From Rhynchopus euleeides (Eukaryota; Euglenozoa; Diplonemea; Diplonemida; Diplonemidae): DNA of 64,000 nt. A program made the translations under genes and the position numbers. Location of the stretch: positions 806,001-870,000 of the forward strand of contig OY723312.1 in NCBI GenBank assembly GCA_963210315.1. Reading direction: 5' to 3'. Below the pieces are notes generated by a model. It saw only the letters and a program-made list of their open reading frames with translations. It was not told where the DNA came from and made no database searches. Shown one piece after another: positions 19,339 through 28,176 of this stretch. Positions within the stretch are counted from its first letter, which is position 1, and every line of letters begins with the position of its first letter.

Positions 19339-22300
19339 TCAGATGTAGGTGACACGGCTGCGGGCGCTGCGTGGTGGATTTGACGAGCTGTGCGGGCGGA
19401 GCAGGTCCTTGCCAGAGATCTGGTGTGACAGGCCCAGCGCAGTTGCAGGGGAGGGGGTGCGGAAGGAGGCCATCGGGCTGGAGGGGACGGGGGGCTCATA
19501 GAGGCTCGAGGCGACACCCTCGGTGCTGTGGGAGCTGGACAGCTCCGACACGTAGGTGGGGGGCTTGCCTTGTGGGTGGGCGTGCGGCAGCAGGGAAGCA
19601 GAGGCAACGACGTCGCCTGCCCAGTGCACGTCCTCAGGCTGCACCTCTGAAAGCGGGAGGCACATCTCGCCCTGATGCACGGATTGCTGGTGCATCTGGC
19701 GTGCGCCTGACTTGCGGCCGAGCCAGATGTCAGTCCCGTAGGTGAGGATGTCGAAGACTGCCTTGGCGAAGGTGAGGATGGTGGTGATGAGCAGCAGGGC
19801 TGCGGCTGTGCTGTAGACCCACGACGTGGAGGCGAGGGTCGCCCCGATCCCGATGGTCATCAGCAGCACGGAGACAAACATGAGGCCCGACACGGAGCCC
19901 ATCAGCGCCGCGTCGAACATGGAGAGGTAGGGGCGGACGAAGATGAGTGCGAGGAAGCAGACGCCGAAGACTGTGGTGAAGATGGCATTGCGCACGTTGC
20001 ACTCCCCAGGTGACCCGGGCTGCCACGACGACAGAACCCCGACTGCCACGACGGAGGAGCACTCGACGAGCACCCACCACGTCTTCCCCTCCTTGTAGCT
20101 CTCGAAGATCACGCCGTACTGCTCCACGAAGTAGCCGTCCTCCTCCTTCGACACCCAGATCATGTCCCCGAATGCGAAGCGGTACAGGTGGCGCCGCCAC
20201 CCTGACATCACCTTGACGGGATCGTCGATCTGCGTCACGTGCAGTGTGGGGTCTGGCACGGCGGTAGCGCGTGCCGTGATGTGGCGGCACACCAGCAGGT
20301 AGAGCAGCACGGGGGACGCAACACACACCAGCAGCAGCAGCAGCCCGTACACAGCAAAGAAGTCGGTGAAGTTGGGCGGCAGCCCCAGCTGCGACGACAC
20401 GAGCGACGTCCCTGGGATCACGAACATGAAGGGGATGAAGACCATCCCGGGGGAGCGGACGTTGCCCAGCGCACGCCCCCAGCTGATCCCGAACAGCAGC
20501 TTCACAATGAAGGCGAGCCCCAGCAGGATGCCGACGGCTGCCAGCACCACCAGCGGGTTCATCACCGAGGCTGCACGGAAGTACCGTGAAGACCCGCCGC
20601 CAAACGCCACGATGGTGGGGTGGAACTCCCAGTCCAGCTGCTGCCCCTCCTCCAGGTCGATGTCCTCCACCTGGCACCCGAAGTTCGACAGGAACGCCAC
20701 CTTCCCCCCAGCCGCGATAGCGCCCGGCGACCCGGACAGCAGGCTGCCGGTCGCCGCCATCTTGTTCGCCGTATTCACAACCCCCACCTTCTCCTCCGAC
20801 AGCGCCGCCCCCTTCAGCACCTCCGTGGGTGCTGGTGTCTCGGCAGACGTCAGGTTCACAGCATCAGGCACGTTTGTCATGGGTGACGCCGTCTCCGGAG
20901 CCAGCGTCGGAGTGGCGGTGGGTGGCGCCATGGTGTCGGGCGTGGCAGTGGGCGGCACACGAGTCACGGGTGCAGGCGTCGTGGGGGGTGCGGCAGGGGC
21001 GAACGTCACCGCTGCCACAGTCACCGGTATGAATGTGGGTGCCAGCGTGGGCGCACTTGTCTCTGGGGCAAGGCTCGGCGGTGTTGGTGTGTCTGGTGCA
21101 GATGTCGCAGGGGCAGGTGTGCTGGGTGCAGGTGTTGCAGGTGCAGAAGTCGCAGGAGCTGCCGTGTCCGGTGCAGGCGTTGCAGGTGAGGGCGTGTCAG
21201 GTGCGACTGTGGGGGGTGCAGACGTGGCTGGTGCAGGTGTCGCAGGAGCATCCGTTGCAGGTGCAGGTGTTGGAGGTGCGGGTGTGTCGCCTGGTGCGAT
21301 CGTCGTAGGCACAGTTGTGTCAGGTGCAGGGGTTGCAGGTGCCGGTGTTGCAGGAGCAGGTGTTGCAGGAGCAGGTGTCGGTGGGACTGCCGTGTCTGGT
21401 GCAGGTGTGGGCGGGGATGGCGTCGGTGGCACAGACGTTGGTGGCGCAGGTGTTGGAGGTGCAGGTGTGTCGCCTGGTGTTATCGTCGTAGGCACAGTTG
21501 TGTCAGGTGCGGGTGTGGCAGGCGATGTTGTCGCAGGTGCTGGTGTGTCAGGCGCGGGAGTTGCAGGTGCGGGTGTTGCCGGTGCAGGTGTGGCAGGTGC
21601 AGGCGTGGCAGGCGCGGGAGTTGCAGGTGCGGGTGTTGCCGGTGCAGGCGTGGCAGGCGCGGGAGTTGCAGGTGCGGGTGTTGCAGGCGCGGGAGTTGCA
21701 GGTGCAGGCGTGGCAGGCGCGGGAGTTGCAGGTGCGGGTGTTGCAGGTGCAGGCGTGGCAGGCGCGGGAGTTGCAGGTGCGGGTGTTGCAGGTGCAGGCG
21801 TGGCAGGCGCGGGAGTTGCAGGTGCGGGTGTTGCAGGTGCAGGTGTGGCAGGTGCAGGCGTGGCAGGTGCAGGCGTGGCAGGCGCGGGAGTTGCAGGTGC
21901 AGGCGTGGCAGGCGCGGGAGTTGCAGGTGCAGGTGTTGCAGGTGCAGGCGTGGCAGGCGCGGGAGTTACAGGTGCGGGTGTTGCCGGTGCAGGTGTGGCA
22001 GGTGCAGGCGTGGCAGGCGCGGGAGTTGCAGGTGCAGGTGTTGCAGGTGCAGGCGTGGCAGGCGCGGGAGTTGCAGGTGCAGGTGTGGCAGGTGCAGGCG
22101 TGGCAGGCGCGGGAGTTGCAGGTGCGGGTGTTGCCGGTACAGGTGTTGCAGGTGCAGGTGTGGCAGGCGCGGGTGTTGCTGGCGCAGGTGTTCCAGCCGA
22201 CGGCTTCTGTGACACCAGCCACAGCGGGTCGGAGCACATATCCTTCGTAATACACGTCACACCGGATGGATCGGACCCCCCCCCTAACGTCACGCCACCA

Positions 22301-23412
22301 CACGCCTGCTCTTTTGTACAAGCTATCGTACATGTCCCAGATGCCGGGCACACCACCGTCGCATCCTGGCAGGCCTGTTTGGAGTCGCAGTCCCACGCAC
22401 ACGACGTTGCACCCGCATAGCACGTATTCGTTGATGACTTGCACGACTGCTCCCCCGTGCATGTCTGCGTGCAGCTGGCCGTTGATTCACACTTCAACTT
22501 CGTCTGGAAACAGGCTTCCTTCGTCTGGCAGTCGAGCTTGAGGGTGCCTCCGTTGGTCGGCGATTTCACCCCCAGGTCCATGCAGCTCTTATCCCCGCCC
22601 TTGCACGTCACGGTGCAGGCCGTGCTTTTATCGCACTTCATATTATCAGTGGATGCCCCACTGTTGCACGCCAGTTCACCATCACAAAGCAAATTACAGG
22701 GGCCCTCCCCGCACTCGTAATCCACAGGGGCACAGGCTTCCTTCCCCTTGCAGGTGACTGAGAGTGACCCTGTGCCGAGCGCGCGAGGAGCCATGTTATT
22801 CCAAACATGCATGTTTGTGCACGCCGACTCCGCTGTGCAGGACACGCTGAGCGACCCACTCCCCGTCGGCGGATAAATTCTGATCCCATCGCAGGAAGCT
22901 GATGAGCCACACTCCACAGTCAACGCACCGGTGGTCCCTCCATAAATGTTTGCATCTTTGCACGCATTACTTTCCTTGCACGTCACCTTGCATGTCCCAG
23001 TCGCGGGGCACTCGACGTTTATTCCCTTGCACGCAGTGTCCGCGTTGCACACAACCTCGAGATCCTGGTCTCCTGTCGGCGGCCCGGTCTTTGCCCCGGT
23101 GCATGCACCACCGGCAGTGCAGGAAATAGAACACTTCTTCCCGGCCTCAGTAGGACAGGTTAAAGTTGTTTGCGCACAAGAGTTAGCCCCACTGCACGAA
23201 GTGGAGCAGCTGAACATAGGATCGCAGTTTAGCGCGCAAAAGTAACATCCCGCTGCAGCCGCACAACTAAGAGCATCGTCTGCGGAGTTAGAGAAGTCAA
23301 CTTTCGGCGGCGGCATGCCGCTGGCGCACCCTCCGCTCCCCCCTGGAGGCGACACAGCCTGGGTCGGCACCGGGAGCAGCACGCAGGCCACGGCAAACAA
23401 GCGCAGGGACAT
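19339..23412 (-). CDS. Polytopic surface protein: Cys-rich ectodomain, long TPA stalk, about 7 TM (1357 aa)
   Basis: Start taken at 23412 (MSLRLFAVACVLLPVPTQA), an excellent signal peptide; the frame is open 22 codons further upstream. Residues about 30-400 hold about thirteen C-x5-C modules (CSGANSC, CKESNAC, CTAESAC, CKGKEAC, CTGEQSC). Residues about 405-800 are a nearly pure APATP repeat (15-bp DNA units), followed by a less regular Thr/Pro/Val stretch. From about residue 945 come about seven hydrophobic spans, with a soluble loop (GWRRHLYRFAFGDMIWVSKE) between spans 3 and 4. The cytosolic tail is Ser/Pro-rich and ends RVTYI, fitting a class I PDZ ligand (S/T-x-hydrophobic). The polytopic part loosely recalls TRP-like or flavin-carrier-type membrane domains, but I cannot confirm that. 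A role in sensing at the cell surface is speculation. Confidence 0.85.
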   Translation of the reverse strand: MSLRLFAVACVLLPVPTQAVSPPGGSGGCASGMPPPKVDFSNSADDALSCAAAAGCYFCALNCDPMFSCSTSCSGANSCAQTTLTCPTEAGKKCSISCTAGGACTGAKTGPPTGDQDLEVVCNADTACKGINVECPATGTCKVTCKESNACKDANIYGGTTGALTVECGSSASCDGIRIYPPTGSGSLSVSCTAESACTNMHVWNNMAPRALGTGSLSVTCKGKEACAPVDYECGEGPCNLLCDGELACNSGASTDNMKCDKSTACTVTCKGGDKSCMDLGVKSPTNGGTLKLDCQTKEACFQTKLKCESTASCTQTCTGEQSCKSSTNTCYAGATSCAWDCDSKQACQDATVVCPASGTCTIACTKEQACGGVTLGGGSDPSGVTCITKDMCSDPLWLVSQKPSAGTPAPATPAPATPAPATPVPATPAPATPAPATPAPATPAPATPAPATPAPATPAPATPAPATPAPATPAPATPAPVTPAPATPAPATPAPATPAPATPAPATPAPATPAPATPAPATPAPATPAPATPAPATPAPATPAPATPAPATPAPATPAPATPAPATPAPATPAPATPAPATPAPATPAPATPAPATPAPATPAPATPAPATPAPATPAPDTPAPATTSPATPAPDTTVPTTITPGDTPAPPTPAPPTSVPPTPSPPTPAPDTAVPPTPAPATPAPATPAPATPAPDTTVPTTIAPGDTPAPPTPAPATDAPATPAPATSAPPTVAPDTPSPATPAPDTAAPATSAPATPAPSTPAPATSAPDTPTPPSLAPETSAPTLAPTFIPVTVAAVTFAPAAPPTTPAPVTRVPPTATPDTMAPPTATPTLAPETASPMTNVPDAVNLTSAETPAPTEVLKGAALSEEKVGVVNTANKMAATGSLLSGSPGAIAAGGKVAFLSNFGCQVEDIDLEEGQQLDWEFHPTIVAFGGGSSRYFRAASVMNPLVVLAAVGILLGLAFIVKLLFGISWGRALGNVRSPGMVFIPFMFVIPGTSLVSSQLGLPPNFTDFFAVYGLLLLLVCVASPVLLYLLVCRHITARATAVPDPTLHVTQIDDPVKVMSGWRRHLYRFAFGDMIWVSKEEDGYFVEQYGVIFESYKEGKTWWVLVECSSVVAVGVLSSWQPGSPGECNVRNAIFTTVFGVCFLALIFVRPYLSMFDAALMGSVSGLMFVSVLLMTIGIGATLASTSWVYSTAAALLLITTILTFAKAVFDILTYGTDIWLGRKSGARQMHQQSVHQGEMCLPLSEVQPEDVHWAGDVVASASLLPHAHPQGKPPTYVSELSSSHSTEGVASSLYEPPVPSSPMASFRTPSPATALGLSHQISGKDLLRPHSSSNPPRSARSRVTYI

Positions 23413-24096
23413 GGTTCTAACACACAAGGCGGGGTAAAGAGCAGAATGGAGAATTGATTGTCCCACGAACGTCAACACAAAGGGGGGCGGGGGCGGGGAG
23501 CTGCGCCGGGAGAACAGCGCCGAGCAGAGCAGCTTAGTGCGATCTGCACTGCAGCACTAGACACACACGCGTCAGGCCTTTTTTTTTTATGAGTGTCAGG
23601 GCCGGTTACCGATTGCAGTCCGCTACTCCACTGACACGACACGCTGCAGGCCAGGGGAAGGGGGTGCAGGGGTGGGGTGGGGTGGGGGGTGTGTGTGTGT
23701 GTGGGGGGCTGCAAGCTAATGAGAAGACGCTTCTGCGAACACGCCCCCACCCCCCCTCCCAGGGGAAGAGCGTGTGCCTGACCCCCCAACCCCCCAAGCC
23801 CTTGCTGCCGCCCACTAACCTCTGCTCGCCCAGCCGAACGCTGAAGACCAACCAACCCCCGAGTGAGTCGAGAACGCGGCCCCTGTGTGAGGGACGTTGC
23901 TGCGCAGGTGGCGGTGTGTGGGTGTGGGATGACGAAAGGGAGTGGGGTGGGTGGGTGGGTGGGTCCACGATGAAGCTGCGACAAGTCTCCCAATACACCG
24001 ACGCCCCGACCCTATTTGTTGTCAGTGCACCGATGTGCCGCACAGTGAAAGCTGTCTGTAGACAGGGGGGGCCTGCAGTAAATCCTCTCTGTGTAT
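23413..24096. other. Upstream region of the second surface-protein gene
   Basis: Probable promoter side of the gene at 19339-23412. It contains a T-run (23580-23588), a GT-rich stretch (23680-23700) and GGTGG repeats near 23950. No specific element recognised. Confidence 0.35.
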
Positions 24097-24104
24097 GGGG
24101 GGGG

Positions 24105-25218
24105 CAGGGGTGTAAATAAGGCCGACTCCCGACTCCCGACTCGCGCCGGATTTTTTGGAATTGGGAGGGTTGCCTTGCTTCCCTTAGGGAATGTGCGGTA
24201 TTAGGCACCCCATGGCCAAAATGACCCCACTGCGATCCGCACAGACTCCAAATATTCAAAAGAAAGGGTTTTTGGAACACCCGAGGAGGGGGGGTCCCGA
24301 TGGGTGGGTGGGGGTGTGGGGGTCCCGCTGGGTGAGACATGGTGTGTGCCTCCCAGTCATCTTCTTCATTACCGGTCTCTGAACTGGGGTGAGTTCATTG
24401 CCAAACCACTGCTGTGAATACGGCGCCCCTTTCCCGCCCCTTTTGCCAGATCCTGGCAGCTCCCAAGAAGAGTTGTGTTCCGCCCCCATCAGGTGGTTGA
24501 GCATACCGCAGCGCACACGTGCACACCCACACACACTCCACACAGATGCGTCACACATGTGACGCAACTGTTGCGACACACAACATGCCTCAGGTAGAGG
24601 CAGTAGTGTTTGACTCACAGCCAACATAGCTCTCAGTGGGGCCGTGGATGGTGTGGATGCATCCATGCATGCATCCACGGCATCCAGGGATGCCCGAAAA
24701 TGTCAAAAAATGGATTTTCGATTTGGCATACAGGCATTCATCCACTGCAGGCAGGCCTGCATGCAGGGCTTCGGAGCTCCAGGCTGTGTGTGGATGCATC
24801 CACAAAATTTGTAGATGCATGCGCTGCATGCACGGGAAATACTGAGAGCTATGCAGCCAAATACTGCTGCCGTGAGTGAGGTGCTCGCAGCGTGTGGGGC
24901 GCTGCGGGCGAAGTGGGGGGTTGGCTGGGACAGCCAACATGGCGCTGTGCGTCGCGTGCTTCTTCGCGGACCACCTCGCACGCGGGAAGACCCCGCAAGC
25001 GCCGAGTCAGTCCGCCCTGACCGAATGGTGGGCGACTGCTGGAGGGTCCATGGGACTCTCCACGGCAGAGGTGGCCGTACTACAGGATGCGTGCAGGATT
25101 GAGTAGGGTTTGAGACCGCCCGTCCCCCCCAGCCCCCCACCCCAGGTACCTTAGGTGACTGTAAATAACCGACTCCCGACTCCCGACTCCTGACCCCCAA
25201 ACCTTATTTACAGCCCTG
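24105..25218. mobile_element. hAT-like non-autonomous element inserted in a G-run
   Basis: Ends CAGGGGTGTAAATAAGG and CCTTATTTACAGCCCTG (16 of 17 positions matching), flanked by eight Gs on each side (24097-24104 and 25219-25226), as expected for an 8-bp hAT TSD, although a G-run makes the duplication uninformative. CGACTCCCGACTCCCGACTC occurs inside both ends (24122 and 25169). The core has imperfect ATGCATCCA palindromes (24652-24845) and a short ORF (24938-25106 +, MALCVACFFADHL start) of unknown status. Confidence 0.72.
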
Positions 25219-25226
25219 GGGGGGGG

Positions 25227-25715
25227 GGGGGGGAAGGGGGGTTGCCAATGTAGGGTGGACGACTCACCCAACTTTTTCAGCAAAGCTACTGTGACAAAAA
25301 ATATTGGCTTCAAAAAAAAGAAATTCCTGGGTTTCTCGGCCACTTTTGAGGTAATTGCGCCACTGTTCTGAAGTTGGGAACCCCAAATGTGGAAAATCAA
25401 CACCGAAAACTCGGTTTTCGGGGGGGGAACCTCCCCACATTGTAGACACAATGTGAATTTTCGGGGGTACGAGCAGTGATCTCGTGCCAGGGGGCTGCAG
25501 CCCCACCTCTAGAATATTTGGGGAGGGTGGGCCGCCAGGGGTGGCGTGGCCCGACCTCAACAGTTTCACATCACATGTTGTGGAGAGGTCAGACTATCTT
25601 TTGTAGACTTTGGGCTTTTGAGTTCGGCCGGGTGAACATGCGGCGCAGCGTGTAAAAATCCAACGTCACCATGAGCAGCACGTGGATGAAGCTTGATGAC
25701 GCAGTCGCGCCTCAC
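25227..25715. other. Intergenic, nothing recognised
   Basis: No gene, repeat family or RNA that I can support apart from homopolymer runs. Confidence 0.4.
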
Positions 25716-25960
25716 CGACCGATAAGTCGACCAGATGGGGGTCCCAAATTTGGAACCGACCAATAAATCCACCAGACGGTGGTCCCAAATTTGGGACCGA
25801 CCTACAAATCGACCGGATGGCGGTCCCAAATTTGGGACCACCATCTGGTCGATTTACTGGTCGGTACCAAATTTGGGACCGCCATCCGGTCAATTTGTAG
25901 GTCGGTCCCAAATTTGGGACCACCGTCTGGTTGATCTGTAGGTCAGTCCCAAACTTGGGA
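25716..25960. repeat. Array of GGTCCCAAATTTGGGACC palindromes at 41-bp spacing
   Basis: Six cores start at 25740, 25781, 25822, 25863, 25904 and 25945, exactly 41 bp apart. The second, third and fifth are perfect 18-bp palindromes; the others have one to a few changes. The spacers (CGACCAGATGG, CGACCTACAAATCGACC and the like) invert in the middle (about 25840), so the whole block is also one large imperfect inverted repeat. Confidence 0.9.
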
Positions 25961-26818
25961 GGAACTCCGTGGGCGCCATTGGTCGCCCACCGGTCGCCAC
26001 CTGTTCGCACCCCTTTTCAGCCGATCTGAGCCCCAGAGAGACCTCCTGGACCGGTTTTCTGGTGTTGTTGGCTCTTCCCGACCCCGTCTTGGCCCAGAAT
26101 GTGGTCTGGGGCGAGGTTCTGATGATTTACGCCTGATTCGGACCCTCCTTTGGGGTCCTCCATTATTTTTGGGTCTGACCGTCACCTTCCGCACCTAGTT
26201 CACCATGGCAAGGTGGAAAACCGTTTTTTAACCCCAAAAATGGCATTTCCTGGGTGGCGACCTCTGGCGACCTTTGAAAAATGTGCCCAAAACGATGTTT
26301 GGGACCTTTGGTGTAATTGACATCCCGTATTTCGTACTTCTTTCGTAAGGATTTTAGTGGTAGGGGTGTCGTTTTTTCCCCTGATTTTTTGACGACTGGA
26401 GCGGTGCATTTTTTTTCCCGGCGCGCTTCGCGCGCCGGGAAGAATGCAGGCACTGATACACCCCGTGCAACTCAATGGCAGCCCCACGCCCCCCCCAGCA
26501 ACATACACCGTCCTGACAGAACCCGCCTTGCTCACACAATACCACGTAAATCATCAAAAGCAGCAGCATGTTGGGGAAGGGAGCCTGGGATCGCCCACGC
26601 GGAGCGGGACGACCGCCACCGCCAAGCCACGGCCCGCCGACCCACGACTGCAGTACACCAGTCAACAAGACCGCCACAGGTGAGCAACAAAGCCACCATT
26701 CGCCTCGGCTGATTATGTTAATCATGCAAAGAACATGAACAACAACAATTCTGATCAACAAACCACGCACTGGGCTCCAGGCTGGTTGCTGTGCTGGCGG
26801 AATGGACTGACGTGACTT
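25961..26818. other. Intergenic with one GC hairpin
   Basis: 26417-26439 is a perfect 10-bp stem (CCCGGCGCGC) with loop TTC. Similar GCGCGC-TTC-GCGCGC hairpins are at 52119-52137 and, with a GAA loop, at about 38319-38341. Nothing else recognised. Confidence 0.5.
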
Positions 26819-27357
26819 CTAGGCCTGTGGCATCAGGAAGTCGAGAAGTGTTGCCACCGCACTGTCCGTGGCGCTCGGCGCTGCGGGGGGTCTCCAACAA
26901 GGCGCCTCTTTGCAAGGGGGATTGATGCTGGCTGCCTGAGCAGCCGGCTTCTTGGCAGCCTTCTTTGCTGCAGGCTTGGGCCTCCACAGGCTGGGAGACC
27001 TTGCTGACTTGAGGAGGGTCTTCACCTTGTCGGTGCCATGCTTGAAGAGCGCTTCAGCACCTTCGCATCTTATTTTGAAAACAAGGCAGCTGCCTTGTTA
27101 TCAAAATAAAGTGCGAAGGTGTTGACACAAAAACACTGCCTCATGGCTTCGTCCAGAGGCAGTGTCTCCGTTGTCTCCAGTAAGTTGCCCCGCAGAACAC
27201 AGAGCAGAGGGCGCTTCATCTTGTAGCCGGCCTCCCTCACAGCTGCCTCCACCCTCACCATCGTGAGCTCCTGTGGAAAGGGCTCATTTGAAACACGCCG
27301 GTCTGTGCAGGCACTTCCCGTAGAAACCTGAAATGTGAGCCCGGGAAGTTTCTTCAT
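26819..27357 (-). pseudogene. Small H1-like gene interrupted by a 56-bp palindrome
   Basis: Reading on the minus strand, 27357 to 27118 encodes MKKLPGLTFQVSTGS to AMRQCFCVNT. After a 56-bp palindrome (27062-27117), 27061 to 26819 encodes GAEALFKHGTDKVKTLLKSA, a Lys/Ala/Pro tail (KPAAKKAAKKPAAQAA) and LLDFLMPQA. With the palindrome present the first part runs into a stop inside it; leaving it out puts both parts in one frame. The combined protein would be about 160 residues with a linker-histone-like tail. Its role is unknown; a DNA-binding or transposon accessory protein is possible. The palindrome might also be a non-canonical intron, so pseudogene status is a judgement. Confidence 0.6.
27062..27117. 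repeat. 56-bp near-perfect palindrome (foldback insertion)
   Basis: TTCGCATCTTATTTTGAAAA is mirrored by TATCAAAATAAAGTGCGAA around the centre AAGGCAGCTGCCTT. The flanks CACC and GGTG extend the symmetry. It has no GT...AG borders on the coding strand. Confidence 0.8.
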
Positions 27358-28176
27358 CAGTTTTGGTAGCTTCCATCCTTAGGGATGCTGGTAGAACTGA
27401 TCTGCTGGGCGTGTCATGTGTCGTAGGTGTGTGGATGCTGAAGTGGGAGCAAGGCGAATTTGTGAGGTGATATCAGCGGGACATGACTCGTCTCTTTGCT
27501 GCATCGCACCCTGGGCTTGTTGGGTCACCTCAAACATTGAAGACACCCACCCAAAAAAACCCTCCAAAAAAAAGTGCCACCCAAAATAAAAAACGACTCC
27601 CTACCAGGGCTGTTCCTAACTGGGGGGCTTGTTCCCCACTTTCAGGATTCTGAACTTTTTTTCTAAGAATTTTTGTAAGGGGAAAAAAAGTTTTTTTCTA
27701 AGAATTTTGTTTTTTTTTTAGGAGAGGGGGCCCGGTGCCTGCGCGCGTCCTGTCGTACTGTGGCTGCTTGGTGGGGCTAGCGCAGCAGGTTCTACTTTTG
27801 CTTCTACGGGCTCTTAGCACTGTAACATGAACTACACAAACAACAAAGCTCTAGGGCAAACAAACCGCGCACTGGCCGGGGTTGAGCTGCGTGGGGCTCC
27901 GTGCTGGCGGCATGAACAAGGGGCTGTAGGCAAGTCTACCATTCACAAGGGGCAGCCCGCTGGTGAGGGGAAAAGGGGGCGAGGTAAGGGGGGGGGGGGC
28001 AGGGGGGGAGAGGCGAAAGCGACTGACAGCGAGGGCGTGGACCGACTCCGCTGGCGCATTCACCGGAAGAAAGGGGAAGGGGGCACGGGGGTGGGGAACG
28101 GGAGGGGGGGGGAGGGGCGAAAGGAAAGAGGGGGGTAGGGGGGGGGGGGGGGGGGGGGGGGGGAGCCGACCTACGG
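27358..28176. other. Intergenic, G-rich, with dispersed repeat
   Basis: The GGGCCCGGTGCCTGCGCG repeat (also at 14397 and inverted near 38220) lies at about 27729-27800. Strongly G-rich from 27965, ending in a run of 26 Gs at 28138-28163 just beyond the stop of the next gene. No gene recognised. Confidence 0.5.

Noticed and set aside
20366..22420. Plus-strand ORF of 684 codons
   Set aside because: Same antisense shadow over the gene at 19339-23412.
25740..25962. CRISPR array
   Set aside because: Spacers are related to one another and invert in the middle; the organism is eukaryotic.
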